Of a DNA stretch of 64,000 nt, positions 9,079 to 18,828 are shown piece by piece. Origin of the DNA: Gracilaria domingensis. Its lineage: Eukaryota > Rhodophyta > Florideophyceae > Gracilariales > Gracilariaceae. The notes below the pieces were generated by a model, which was given only the letters and a program-made list of their open reading frames with translations, did no database searches and was not told the DNA's origin. Numbering within the stretch: position 1 is the first letter of the stretch; each line of letters starts with the position of its first letter. Location of the stretch: contig VCMS01000028.1 in assembly GCA_022539475.1 (NCBI GenBank), positions 216,534-280,533 of the forward strand, given 5' to 3'. A program made the position numbers and the translations under genes.

Positions 9079-10557
9079 CTATTCGCAGAGTCCAACTTCC
9101 CATCTGTGGTGTATCTTTTCGTCCAACAAAGTACGTATACGGATCCGCTCATGCGCTTCCCCGCAGTGGCGACCTACCGCCTTACTCCCAATGCCCAGAA
9201 GTGGACATACCCCCCAGTTCACCTGAATCGTGTTCCTATCATAAAGTCCCCCATACCAGCCCGCAAGCCGCGAGAAGCCAGATTTCAAAGCCACCAATCT
9301 CTTCGCCCGTGCCAGCAATCCAAGATCGACAAACACGTTTTGAAACGCTTCGTAATGGTGTTCTTCTCTCCTATCCCTCATGCGGTTAAGATGCATCGCC
9401 GGGCCTTCCGCAGCCACAACCGTGGCGTTCGGCAGGATGTCGTGGATCCCCTCTTTCACCCATCTGGAAGTATTCGCCGTATCAGATGCGAAGAAAACCT
9501 TGTCCAATGACCACTCTTTCGCGGCAAACCCCACTATTTGCCCGAAACAAATTGATGCTGTCCGCAACGTCAGACCATGCAGCGTAAGATTGAACCGCCT
9601 CTCCCGCTCCCCAACTCCTATGCCGAACCTCGCATGTGACGCTAAATATTCTTCGTCCCTGAATGGATTTCTCTCCTCCAATAACTCTCGGTATGCTGGT
9701 GAGCTCACAAACAGCCCCTGAAGGAGAAACGGCGCCAATACGCTTTGGCCTGGGTTGAACCATCGCAGACCTGCTTTCTCAATTTCTTTTGAGTATTCTA
9801 GTTGAGGGTAATGCTTAGGAACACGGTAAAAAGTTCTCACCCAAAACGAGGGTTGGCTGCGCTCAACAAGGACGCGTGCTGGATTGAAGTACATGCTAAT
9901 GTCTGGATATTCTCTCCTTCCCCGGATCTCAGTTTCTTCCTCTCCTTTGCCAAGGAAAATGGATGCGTCGTACGTGAAGTTATGCCGTGGGGGATTTGTC
10001 AAAACGTCTGACAATGGGAACGGATATCTTAGATCGATAAGAAACAACCGCTTTGTTACCACAGCTGCAAGATAAGTGTAAAGTAGCGCGCGAATCTGGT
10101 CACCGAGGCCATAGTTTCTTCTGCCCCCACGGAATACAAGCAAAGGTACCGAATGAGCGTGAGAGGGGTCCTCATCGCACAGCTTCCGTTGCTTTCGGTG
10201 CCACGATGTGTAGTCCACAACCAAGATCTTGAGAAGTTTGTTGAGTTTTTTGCGATAGTAAGGATCTTTACCTCGATGCCATGAAGACATTTGTCTCGAG
10301 GTCAAAGTTTCAAATGGAAGGTTTGTCTGGAAACTTTGCCGTTCGCTAAATGATTTCGCTGTCGGTAATAGAGACGTGTGTGCATGTTGCGTAGCATCCA
10401 TTATGCCTCCGGCATATATCAGAATCACGGAAATACTTAAGCATAGTGAGGGGCGAATACGATTTGTTTTGATGCCTTTAGAGTTGTTTCGATTCCTTTC
10501 GTGTCCAGGCTCCTCCACCATCTGCGCCATCGAACTGGATGCTCGACCTAGTTCCAT
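9079..10557 (-). CDS. Type II membrane glycosyltransferase, fucosyltransferase-like (GT-B)
   Basis: A 492-aa protein with a short basic tail, then one membrane anchor at about 36-52 (SLCLSISVILIYAGGIM), the topology of a Golgi transferase. A Gly-rich donor-site motif GLGDQIRALLYTYLAAVVTK leads into LFLIDLRYPFPLSDVL. This is the pattern seen in alpha-1,6 and alpha-1,2 fucosyltransferases (R-x-x-x in an alternative spacing, then I-D-x-x-x-P-x-P-L). Near the C-terminus LKSGFSRLAGWYGG resembles the sugar-nucleotide-binding SGF motif. Several N-glycosylation sequons are present. The acceptor is unknown; a role in cell-wall galactan or glycoprotein decoration is inference. Confidence 0.65.
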   Translation of the reverse strand: MELGRASSSMAQMVEEPGHERNRNNSKGIKTNRIRPSLCLSISVILIYAGGIMDATQHAHTSLLPTAKSFSERQSFQTNLPFETLTSRQMSSWHRGKDPYYRKKLNKLLKILVVDYTSWHRKQRKLCDEDPSHAHSVPLLVFRGGRRNYGLGDQIRALLYTYLAAVVTKRLFLIDLRYPFPLSDVLTNPPRHNFTYDASIFLGKGEEETEIRGRREYPDISMYFNPARVLVERSQPSFWVRTFYRVPKHYPQLEYSKEIEKAGLRWFNPGQSVLAPFLLQGLFVSSPAYRELLEERNPFRDEEYLASHARFGIGVGERERRFNLTLHGLTLRTASICFGQIVGFAAKEWSLDKVFFASDTANTSRWVKEGIHDILPNATVVAAEGPAMHLNRMRDRREEHHYEAFQNVFVDLGLLARAKRLVALKSGFSRLAGWYGGLYDRNTIQVNWGVCPLLGIGSKAVGRHCGEAHERIRIRTLLDEKIHHRWEVGLCE

Positions 10558-10699
10558 TAATTTAGTTTACTCAACATGAAAGAGTGTTTATCAGTTCACT
10601 GTTTTCGTGGCCACACGGAGATTTTCCCGTTTGCTGTGTGGTTTCCACAGGAGAAAAGTATGCTCCAAGGGCAATAATCAACAACGGGAAGCAGAGAAT

Positions 10700-10875
10700 C
10701 ACTCCCACGGGTAGCTGAGCGTCAAAACTTTACTCTTCCTGACCTGACTAGAGAACATCCACACAGATTGTTGGCCTTTCTGACGAGAGAAAACTTTCTG
10801 TAATGATAGTTTTACTACATCCTAGGAACTAGAGGATGTTGTCCGAATTGAAAGGGAAGGAGGAAGAAGAGAGAA
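10700..10875 (+). repeat. Dispersed SINE-like repeat, copy A
   Basis: This segment matches, in inverted orientation, the segment at 23,308-23,497 at roughly 80-85% by eye. Shared blocks include GTAGCTGAGCGTCAAAA, TTACTCTTCCTGAC, TTGGCCTTTCTGACGAGAGA, CATCCTAGGAA and GGATGTTGTCCG. Internal complementary blocks (AACATCC and GGATGTT) allow a stem. No coding sequence is present. Clear flanking duplications are not visible for this copy, which suggests it is older than copy B. Confidence 0.75.
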
Positions 10876-10984
10876 GAGTTTGTGTCATCTTCATTTGAAG
10901 CTCAAGTGAAGGTAAGGCGGTAATGGTTTCCTCTGTTACAGCTCACGTATCCAAATGCGGCCTTTTCTCAAACGGTTCGGAAAA

Positions 10985-11230
10985 CCACGCACAGGTTGTC
11001 CGTCCTCTCCGCCACCTCATTCGCCACGACGTTGAACGGCGCCGCCATCTGCACCAGCTGCAGCTGCGAGAACGACACGCGCACGCAGCGGTCCCCCACC
11101 GCCTCCAGCTGGCCCCTGGAACGTCTTATGCCCGATCCCCGACGCCCGCGCCCCGCGCCGCGCGAACGGCTTGAACTGCGACGGCGACAGCGCCTGCGCC
11201 GCGGGCAGCGACGAGATGGACACGCTGCGG
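10985..11230 (-). pseudogene. GC-rich exon fragment of a captured or truncated host gene
   Basis: A sharply bounded GC-rich block (about 245 bp) sits in AT-rich repeat DNA. On the minus strand it reads, in two frames, like host coding sequence. One half contains SVSISSLPAAQALSPSQFK. The other contains QLEAVGDRCVRVSFSQ and then FNVVANEVAERTDNLCVVF, which is weakly reminiscent of plastid lipid-associated (fibrillin) C-termini, though that assignment is not firm. It is joined to the 3' end of the element ORF at 11,126-11,776. It looks like a gene fragment caught between mobile elements. Confidence 0.45.
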
Positions 11231-11776
11231 AAATCTCTTATGAGAACAGTGTTTAACAACCTTCGAGTCGGTGAAACTACTATGGCCATTAGTAGATCTC
11301 CCCAACAAATCCAAACGTTCACCGATACGGTTTAACTGCACAGAAAGATCCTCAAATGAGGTTTTAGAAGAACGAAGACACTCCAAAATAGAGGACACAT
11401 CATGACGTAACTGGCGAAATTCTGCTGACTCATCTCGGAGTTTGATATCAGAGACATCTCTTCTGAGATTCAGCAGCATCTCCATCACAGAGCGCTGACC
11501 AAAGAGCAAACCCCTGGTCGTTGACTCCAACCTGGAGAAACCAACAACGTCAGTATTCCGAGAGTCGGATGAGTCATGATCTACATGAGTAAGAGCAACT
11601 GACAACCCGGCTTTGGGTACCGACAAAACTGACAAACCTTTCCGAGAATCGGAGGAAACTTCTTCGGCACCAATCCCATTGGGAGAACAACGAGAATCCG
11701 ATTGTGGAGATTCGACAGACACCCCAGAATGGGTAGAATCGTTATCGGTGTCACCCAGTGACCACAGGAAAATCAT
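11126..11776 (-). CDS. Mobile-element ORF, family unresolved
   Basis: A 216-aa frame from the ATG at 11776. Residues 1-90 are Ser/Asp-rich and disordered. Residues 95-175 form amphipathic helices with coiled-coil character (VMEMLLNLRRDVSDIKLRDE, then FEDLSVQLNRIGERLDLL). The last 35 residues are GC-rich sequence read through from the host-gene fragment, so the natural C-terminus is probably lost. The region upstream shares a non-coding module with the Harbinger element at 51-55 kb, which is why it is treated as element-derived. No enzymatic domain is visible. Confidence 0.4.
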   Translation of the reverse strand: MIFLWSLGDTDNDSTHSGVSVESPQSDSRCSPNGIGAEEVSSDSRKGLSVLSVPKAGLSVALTHVDHDSSDSRNTDVVGFSRLESTTRGLLFGQRSVMEMLLNLRRDVSDIKLRDESAEFRQLRHDVSSILECLRSSKTSFEDLSVQLNRIGERLDLLGRSTNGHSSFTDSKVVKHCSHKRFPQRVHLVAARGAGAVAVAVQAVRAARGAGVGDRA

Positions 11777-11874
11777 CGTGATGAACCGATAGCGATGAGA
11801 AAAAGCGTCAAGCGCGACTTCCGAAAAGCGGAGAGCGACGAGATAAACCTTGCACAGGTTACCAAGTCACAAGA

Positions 11875-12950
11875 GTGAGTTTCACGAACCATATTCCAAT
11901 TCCTTCAACAGAAAAAAACACTTTCAAACCTTATAGGTACTTCCACAGACCAAGACTTCTTCTAAGTCGGGAGACCACTTGTGGTGCAAACCCGGGAACG
12001 GGAAACACGCACAGGACGTTCGAGATCCTGCTCCCTGTTGGGATGGAAGCTCGGCTGAAGAGCCTCTGTTGCCACCGAGGACCTGGGTGTAAAGCCAGTA
12101 GTGGGCTAAGGTAAAATCTACAGAGGTGAAATAGAGAAGCCAGAGAGCTGCAGAATACCCAGAAAGAATGGGGAATACGGTAGGAAAACTCGAGAGAGTG
12201 GACTGTAGACTCCGTGAGGAGGCGTAGCCCGAAACGGAAAAAGAGAGAGAAAGGTATCCAGAAAAGGGAGTCGAGGGTCGTGCGCAAGCAGGCAACAGGC
12301 CCGAAGACGGGAGAAAGCAAACAAAAGGAAAACAACAAGAGAAGCACACCCAATACTGGGTCGGATATCTACCCTGCAATCAGGAATAAGAAACAAACAA
12401 TACTCAACACGTCAGCGTGTAATACAGATGTCTTGTGCCGTTCTTGAGGGGAGTAGGTGTGCTTATACCTCTTGAGGTCACTCTCCACATGGAGTCGTAG
12501 ACCGGCAGGGGCAGCAACGCCTAGGGCCAACACTAAAGTGTGAGCAAAAGTGTTCTCGAACGAGAAAGTAGTCTCGAAGACGAACCTCAGTTGACTTTAC
12601 TAAGTGGTCGCGACAGCGAGGTCGCGCTCACCTAAGTAGGTTCAACTAAACATTAAACTAAAACAATTAACTAAAGTAGTGCACACCTCATGAGGTCCAT
12701 ACACGTGGATCACCCAGTGTCAGGGTACCCCATGGTAAAATGCACCCATGCATACTACACACTTTGTACGTGTTCAACACCATCCAATGGTTCCAACATC
12801 CATTCCACGTGTAAAGGTCCATGCAAAACCCAGTGACCATTCCTCCCATGATGGGATCATCATCCATTTCTTCACTTCACCTCGCATGAGCGAGTCCATC
12901 CCTATAGGGAGTACCAAAAGCACCTCACCCGAATCGGGTTTGCTCTACAA
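11875..12950 (-). repeat. Non-coding leader module shared with the Harbinger element
   Basis: Blocks occur in the same order and orientation as at about 53,830-54,690. These are TGGTGCAAA-CC, a GGGAA-CGGGAAA block, CCTGCTCCCTGT, GGGTGTAAA, and finally AAAAGCACCTC followed by TTTGCTCTACA. In both places the module lies upstream of a minus-strand ORF and contains a TATA-like stretch (near 12,462-12,468 here). Sequence between the blocks is diverged but rich in hairpins in both. The module looks like a promoter/5' leader moved between elements or inherited from a common ancestor. Confidence 0.5.
12468..12939. repeat. Array of short near-loopless palindromes
   Basis: At least nine perfect inverted repeats with arms of 4-6 bases and loops of 0-4 bases occur in 470 bp. 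They are 12468-12477, 12483-12494, 12530-12541, 12553-12566, 12686-12697, 12844-12856, 12881-12894, 12899-12910 and 12927-12939. Examples are TTCTCGAACGAGAA, TCCCATGATGGGA and ACCCGAATCGGGT. The spacing is irregular and the arms are unrelated, so this is not a tandem repeat. Confidence 0.7.
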
Positions 12951-14401
12951 GAAGTACTAATCTATCTGTCTACATTTCATCGTTTTCCTCAACCTAATCA
13001 TGTTCAACTAACATTACGGCACTGTTTGAGTTTTGATTAGCGCTAAATTTCAGGTCAGAACCCTGGCAAAGTGTGCAATGTTATTTAAATATGAAATTGC
13101 TTGGAGGTTGAGAACCAGAGTTTTCAAGTAAGGAAAAGTTTTTAGACATTAGATCGGAACTGAGATTAAATCCGACTACCAATGGTCATGGTACCATTGA
13201 AGTGTACTTTATATTTGAGTCACAAGTAGAATAAAGTTCTATCTACAAGGTTCACAGGACCTGTTACCAGTTCAAATCCATTGAACTCTTAATGCAACTG
13301 TCTTGGTACATCGTAAAGGTAAATGACGTAGTAAAGAAATCCGGAGAAGAGTACTACAGCAAGAAACCACGAACGGTATGGAAATAGATTATTCGTTTCT
13401 ATATAGTTTATTGTTCTATTGCACATCCAAGCATTTTCTCAGAATGCCACTACATGTTTCTTGAACCAGAAAATTGGCATTCAAGAAGCAAACTGTGCAT
13501 CAAGACGACTGCAGTAGGCACAACGGGCTGCGTAGGACACAAAAATGAACATGAAGGTTCTGCAAATCTTTTCTGACGGTGGCTTTTTACAAAGTTTGAG
13601 TGCAAATGAAAGTAACTTAGGTCCAACATTTGCTCAGATGGATAACAAACAGATCGATCTAGAATGTACTGCCAAGCAGCTAGAGTTTAGGTCTAGTCGA
13701 TACAAATTTGAATTGCTGAGCAAAAGCACTGGTTATTACAATCGTCTAGTGCGGGTGTTTAATCCATGTACTGAGAGGAAACACTGAAATGAGAATTTCA
13801 TAACATGCAATAAGCCATAGGGTCCACATCGAGTTGAGCACGACAGGAATGAGGAGCTTTTCATCTACGAGTTCTCGAAAGCCCTGAATTACGTGGGAGA
13901 GAGTAGGAGAGCCATTCGCATGAATCTTGGGAGCGGGAAATGTCGTGGATCGAAGACGTTCGCCTGAGCATGCTGCAAGTTCTGCTCTAAATTATCTGTC
14001 AGCGCCCTGCCATGATTCAACTTGAATGGTTAGGGAGCATTCTAATTGAATCATAATCATAACATTTGCAGAAGGTTGTGACTTGGTGTAGGAAAGTAAT
14101 GTAAGGATGTGACGTGTCGGACGCAGGTTGATGCAGACAAGAGGGCTCTATGATTTCCACTGAAGTGGCTCAACGATCCCAGAAACTCCCCGAGCTTTCT
14201 TTCGTTACTTCAGTCAGGCCTTGACAAAGGCAATCAGTTGATACAAATTGCTGTTCTTCGCTTCTTTTTTATACGTGAAGGTTTCTTATGTTGCGTTACT
14301 ATTTTACCATGTATATGCATTGTTTTTGAGGAATATCTATAGAGGTCTGAGGGAAAATAGGCTCAACATAGAGTTACATAATACCACTAAAGGTTCGTAC
14401 T
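12951..14401. other. AT-rich intergenic sequence, no supported gene
   Basis: The composition drops to AT-rich. The single 80-codon frame at 13,545-13,787 has no family resemblance and no promoter signal that can be pointed to. It is probably old element debris. Confidence 0.5.
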
Positions 14402-16528
14402 TTAATTATTGAGGTCGACTTCTGTGGTGTTTGAGTTGCTTTCGACGAGCGGTCCGAGAACACAGTCATCTCCCATCAGTTCCTTCATGGCTACATACGC
14501 AACGTCTTCAAAATGCGTCACATACGAATTAATTACGATGTGCACCACTGTAACTAGTAAAGCGAAAACGAGGAGCCACCCGTGAGAAATTCGATACGGC
14601 TTCACGATGGCCATCAGGGGATTCTGTTGTTCAAATGTATAAGGCTTGGTATAGATCCATGGCTGGCCCGTAGAGTTGAGAACAAGGTCTAAATCTCGTA
14701 GCCCCAACATGACAGCTTCTGTGATAGTTTCGAGACTGTCATTCCAGTTCGGACGATGAGCAAACTCTATACTCTCCAATCGGTCAGAGGGCCCAACCAG
14801 CTGTATCGTTGACCACACAGGAAGCCTCACATCTATTTCTTCATAGCCAAGTCTTCGTCGAACCCCATTCATCATATTGTTTAAAAACAAGGTAAGGTTA
14901 TGACGTGCCATTAGATCTGGCCGGAATGGCATAGTTCTCATGGTCATTCCACTCTGAGAGCGCAAAAAGGTTGACAACTCTACAGCCGAGTACGTTCCAT
15001 TCAGAGAGTGCATCTCAAACAATGTCTTCCCAGACCCGAACAAAACTGAAACTCGAATAATGTCCGTCACGGCCTCGTCAGGGTCTCTGGGAAACGGTTT
15101 TACGCATTTGAGCACATTGCCAGACTCAAAGAGACCTCTCGTGGATACGAAGAAGTCATCACAGTACTGGTTAGAAGTATGTTGTACACGTGCTCGGGGA
15201 GTACCTTGAATTGGGGCAACGACAGGATCGAAGTTTTGAACGGCATAGTACTCTGACCGAGTGTTTGTACCCGCGACGATGCTGGCTAGCTCGATGGCAA
15301 ACAGAGAGATGAGTGCAGCGAACGGTCTGAGAAGAAGCTGACGGCTGGTTTGAATAGTCGGCTGGGTGCCTCTAGTTAATGGCGTATGACCAGGTCCTGC
15401 GTATGGTTCACGAATCGAAAAGAGTCGAAATATAGAACGAAAAGAGTTGAATCTGGAAAAGGTGATGTACGAAGAATATGCGCTATGCTTGATTCCAGGA
15501 AAGTTGTAACTCAAACCTTTGACGAGCTTATGCAGTTGTGAGACGACAATGAGCGATAGAATTCCACCGATGAACTCGTTTGATAGCTCATTTATTGAAA
15601 ATGAATTGAAGAAAGGCAATTCAGGCACTGAGAAAGGTATGTTATCTGGATCTGTGAGTACAGGCGGAGAAGTCTGTTTGTCCTGCTCAAGACGTTGCAC
15701 CTCAAGTTCTGCAATCGGAAGATCGAAAAACTCCGAAGTAGATGAGTTGTTCCAGACAGGAAGTACACTCTCATGTTGAAAAAAGCTCGATGACACGCAA
15801 ATCGGTTCAAGTAGTGCCTCTTCATCATCATTATCTGAACGGTGAGAGAACGTGTTTGCTGGGTAAAACCACACTGAAGCACATATTTCATCCACATGCA
15901 TGCAATCGGAGGAGTTTGAACAAGGTGCAAAATCCAACGGCATACAAACGCATGAAAAAAACGAGGACTCACACGGGGTTAAATGATAAACTTCGTGTTG
16001 GAAAACTGATTCAGCCAGACAACTGCGAGTTCCACGACACTCTTTATGCGAGAAACAACGGTCTCCAGTTAATCCAAGACCGAGCAACGAAGGCACTGAG
16101 TCAATTGGTGTGCTTAAAATTGGACGACGTTCGCCTTCATAGTACTTCGAGGACACACAAACTCCGGAGGCGATTCCGACCAGCGGATCCCATTCACAAT
16201 GCTCCCCTTCATCACATCCCATCGAAGACGTGCAGCTATAGTTGGCATAAACCGGAGATTTGACGCAATGACAAGGCGGAAACTCACAATTCATACAAAC
16301 TCGAGGTTCCACACATTCATTCGAACCATTACATATGTCCGAAGTGAGACCAGAAGCACTGGAGGGAGGAGGGGTTGAAAAAGGAGGCCAGTACTCGTGC
16401 AGTTCATTGAGAATCACGTTCACGTCATCGTATGTTACACGAATCCCTGGCTCACTGGCTTTGACACTGAGCAGAAAGAATAATGACCAGAAACAGAACA
16501 GAATTGGGGTAGGGGGAAGTAATAACAT
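14402..16528 (-). CDS. Large Cys-rich membrane protein, unknown family
   Basis: A 708-aa single-exon protein. A strong signal peptide (ILFCFWSLFFLLSVKA) starts it. Residues 60-250 are a Cys-rich ectodomain of repeated modules shaped like C-x(4-6)-C-x(5-6)-C-x(7-13)-C (for example DICNGSNECVEPRVC and APCSNSSDCMHVDEIC). Three hydrophobic segments follow at about 322-340 (IGGILSLIVVSQLH), 393-412 (FAALISLFAIELASIVA) and 650-671 (WLLVFALLVTVVHIVINSYV). A long loop between the last two carries many N-glycosylation sequons. The tail is acidic and Asn-rich. The modular Cys pattern and topology suggest a surface receptor or wall sensor, but no ligand or signalling domain is recognised. Confidence 0.75.
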   Translation of the reverse strand: MLLLPPTPILFCFWSLFFLLSVKASEPGIRVTYDDVNVILNELHEYWPPFSTPPPSSASGLTSDICNGSNECVEPRVCMNCEFPPCHCVKSPVYANYSCTSSMGCDEGEHCEWDPLVGIASGVCVSSKYYEGERRPILSTPIDSVPSLLGLGLTGDRCFSHKECRGTRSCLAESVFQHEVYHLTPCESSFFSCVCMPLDFAPCSNSSDCMHVDEICASVWFYPANTFSHRSDNDDEEALLEPICVSSSFFQHESVLPVWNNSSTSEFFDLPIAELEVQRLEQDKQTSPPVLTDPDNIPFSVPELPFFNSFSINELSNEFIGGILSLIVVSQLHKLVKGLSYNFPGIKHSAYSSYITFSRFNSFRSIFRLFSIREPYAGPGHTPLTRGTQPTIQTSRQLLLRPFAALISLFAIELASIVAGTNTRSEYYAVQNFDPVVAPIQGTPRARVQHTSNQYCDDFFVSTRGLFESGNVLKCVKPFPRDPDEAVTDIIRVSVLFGSGKTLFEMHSLNGTYSAVELSTFLRSQSGMTMRTMPFRPDLMARHNLTLFLNNMMNGVRRRLGYEEIDVRLPVWSTIQLVGPSDRLESIEFAHRPNWNDSLETITEAVMLGLRDLDLVLNSTGQPWIYTKPYTFEQQNPLMAIVKPYRISHGWLLVFALLVTVVHIVINSYVTHFEDVAYVAMKELMGDDCVLGPLVESNSNTTEVDLNN

Positions 16529-16952
16529 TGCTTTGAAGCGAGATCGGGCAGGCTGAGTAACAGGGTAACTGCCGAGATATGAAGGCGCATGGAGGAAGTG
16601 ACGGCAATGTTACCTTAGTTGACTAAGTTTAATGCTTCAGACCAAGATGTTGCTTCGGAGGAGTAGAAAACAGTATCCAATACATTTTATATCAAGGTTC
16701 AGAGGAGACAAGAGACAAGAGGTTATAAGGTGCCGGGTTCAGTCCGATGACTCCAAAATCAGTACAATACTTGTTATAAGCAACAAGCAGCTACTTCATC
16801 CATGCCCTTACTAAACTAATAAGGACAAGTGTAACGAAGCAGTAGCCTACGAGATCACCGTTCAGGTGTTACGCGTGATCCTACAAGCTGTAGTCTCACT
16901 GCCTCCGTGATTCTCCAAATCGTCCAGAACAACCAGCACTCCATATCCGACG

Positions 16953-16960
16953 CCTATAAA
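16953..16960 (+). promoter_or_regulatory. TATA box of the first cationic peptide gene
   Basis: CCTATAAAAC lies about 100 bp upstream of the ATG at 17,056. The corresponding place in the paralogue at 18,511 reads CTACTAAGG, so the box is absent there although the flanks are clearly homologous. Confidence 0.6.
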
Positions 16961-17055
16961 ACAGACCTCTCGTGAGAATCACGTCGCTAACACTCCCTGG
17001 CTTCTCATCTGCCAAGCAGCATTTACCTCCAACAGCTTGTCTCAAGTTCACCACC

Positions 17056-17370
17056 ATGAAGATGATGGCATTAGCCTTTGTGCTTTGCCTTTTGGTCGTT
17101 GCTTTATCCACTGGTACCGCCCGCTCCGACACACCACAGAACGTTAAAGCAATTGATGCTCAAGACTCCGAACTCAGCTTCGCGGAAGATGTTCCCCTCG
17201 TTGAACGTGTTCGCAAGACATTCAAAGCAACTTTAACGGCTTTCGTATCTCACCGTCCTCTCAAACTTCAGCGGAAATCTTTCACAAAGAGTATTAAAGA
17301 TGGCTTAAGAGAAAGACGTCCGCGAAGGAAATCTTCCCGCAAGAGGAAATCTTTCCGCAAGAGGGATTGA
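17056..17370 (+). CDS. Small secreted cationic protein, prepro type, copy 1
   Basis: A 104-aa protein. The ATG at 17,056 starts a clean signal peptide (MMALAFVLCLLVVALSTGTA) ending at about residue 23. An acidic pro-like part follows (DAQDSELSFAEDVPLVER), then a strongly basic C-terminal half ending in RRPRRKSSRKRKSFRKRD. Codons upstream in the same frame back to 16,972 lie in a stretch conserved with the paralogue but look like 5' UTR. The acidic pro part followed by a basic body is the layout of prepro antimicrobial peptides, though a wall- or polysaccharide-binding role is equally possible. There are no cysteines in the mature part. It is a tandem paralogue of 18,511-18,828. Confidence 0.65.
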   Translation: MKMMALAFVLCLLVVALSTGTARSDTPQNVKAIDAQDSELSFAEDVPLVERVRKTFKATLTAFVSHRPLKLQRKSFTKSIKDGLRERRPRRKSSRKRKSFRKRD

Positions 17371-18510
17371 GATCAGGTGGCTTTTCTTTTCTCTGCATTG
17401 AGAACACGTCTTACTTTGACATGGCACAAAGGCATTCAATTCTAGGTGTATCTATGTGGGGTTAGTGGGCCATGTGCAGCTCGCGTGGCATTCTAGCTAG
17501 CAAGGCATTATTGAGCACCTGCTCAAATGAGCCAAAGTGAATCTCTCTACCAATAAATTTGTGCCGTGCATACATTTACACTTCATGTCCCTCTAAGAAG
17601 TATTGTTTTGAGTGCTTAACGCGACTCTCGAAACATGTTTATATGAGACTGTGTGCTCGAACTGAAACGATATGGTGCCAATCGAGAAGTCTACCAATTC
17701 CATGGCCATAAGTCTTGGTCGCCAAAAATATATGCAGCGCGTGCGGGGGCATGCGCTCCTCGCCGAACTTACTCGCAGAATTGATCTCTCGAACCCCCCA
17801 AATGCTTCGAGTGTTCCCGTAACATGATGAAAGAAAGAAATTCCCTACGTAGAAGAGAACGGCCGTCGAGGTGCCAGCATCGCAAACAATAATAGGAAAT
17901 AAAACAGGATTGGCAAAAGGTCCAACAATACCATTGTCTGGAAGCGAGTGGACACAAGTCGAATGCGGAAGGCGGGACGGGACCACAGAACATCAAGTCA
18001 AAGGCTTCAAGATATTTGTGACTGCTTATAATCGAGATAATGCCTTCGAGATAATTATCTCTGTGTTCATCACAACTTAGATCAGGGCGGAGCAAAAAGT
18101 CACTCTTACACGACAGCAAGGTTCCAAGGATTGAAGGCCAGCGCAAGACGGCACATCTTGCCGGTTTCGCAGTCGAACTTCGCATGGTAAACCTTATTCC
18201 AAGTTCAATACAACAATTGCCGAGGGAAACAAGGACAAACACTGCTTTGAAGAGGCGAAGAGGGCGTTGTGAATACATTACAAAAAGTGGAAACACTGCT
18301 CAACAACATGTCTTGCAGCTTGTGAATCTGTCTGCACGTAGTGACGACAAGTCCACTTGCCTCTTTGATTCTTGCAATGCTTACGCAGCATCGCTCCAGA
18401 TCCGACGTCTACTAAGGAGACTATCTGTGAGAATCACATGGCTAGGACTCCCTGGTTTCTTATCTGCCAAGCAGCATGTGTCTCGAACAGCTGGCCTTAA
18501 CTTCATTACC
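17371..18510. other. Spacer between the two cationic peptide genes
   Basis: No gene is supported. A minus-strand open frame (17,769-18,296) lacks recognisable features. The last 150-200 bp are homologous to the region upstream of copy 1, so the duplication includes the promoter and 5' UTR. Confidence 0.5.
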
Positions 18511-18828
18511 ATGAGTGTCACCACATTCGCCTTTGGTGTTTGTTTTTTAGTCGTTGCGCTATCTACTGATACTGCCCGTTCTGCCACGCTGATGAAAGCG
18601 AGCGCAATTGAAGTTCAAGCCGCAGCTGAACTCAGCGTAGCAGAAGATGCGCCTCTCGTAAAACGTGTTGACAAAACGGACTTATTGGACCTCGTAAAAA
18701 TCTTAAAGCATGTGAAGAAATGGAGATTCGGCTCAACGAAGACGAAGAAACGAAAATCCCGCACAATGAGTATCAAAGATGGCTTACGAAGAAGACGTTC
18801 ACAAAGACGTCGCCGAGGAGATTCCTGA
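18511..18828 (+). CDS. Small secreted cationic protein, prepro type, copy 2
   Basis: A 105-aa tandem paralogue of copy 1. The signal peptide (TFAFGVCFLVVALSTDTARS) is followed by the acidic stretch AELSVAEDAPLVKR. Here the border is a dibasic KR, a typical Kex2/furin-type cleavage site. The basic body has an amphipathic-looking helix (DLLDLVKILKHVKKWRFGS) and ends in an Arg-rich tail. SIKDGLR-RR is shared with copy 1. The 5' flank is conserved but the TATA box is not, so expression may differ. Confidence 0.65.
   Translation: MSVTTFAFGVCFLVVALSTDTARSATLMKASAIEVQAAAELSVAEDAPLVKRVDKTDLLDLVKILKHVKKWRFGSTKTKKRKSRTMSIKDGLRRRRSQRRRRGDS

Noticed and set aside
11990-12030. tRNA-like T arm (GGACGTTCGAGATCC) in the leader module
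   Set aside because: No acceptor, D or anticodon arms can be folded around it.
12468-12939. CRISPR-like array
   Set aside because: The palindromes have unrelated arms and irregular spacing; there is no repeated unit.
18184-18510. N-terminal extension of the second cationic peptide
   Set aside because: The frame is open, but the stretch is homologous to the untranslated 5' region of copy 1, and the signal peptide starts at the later ATG.
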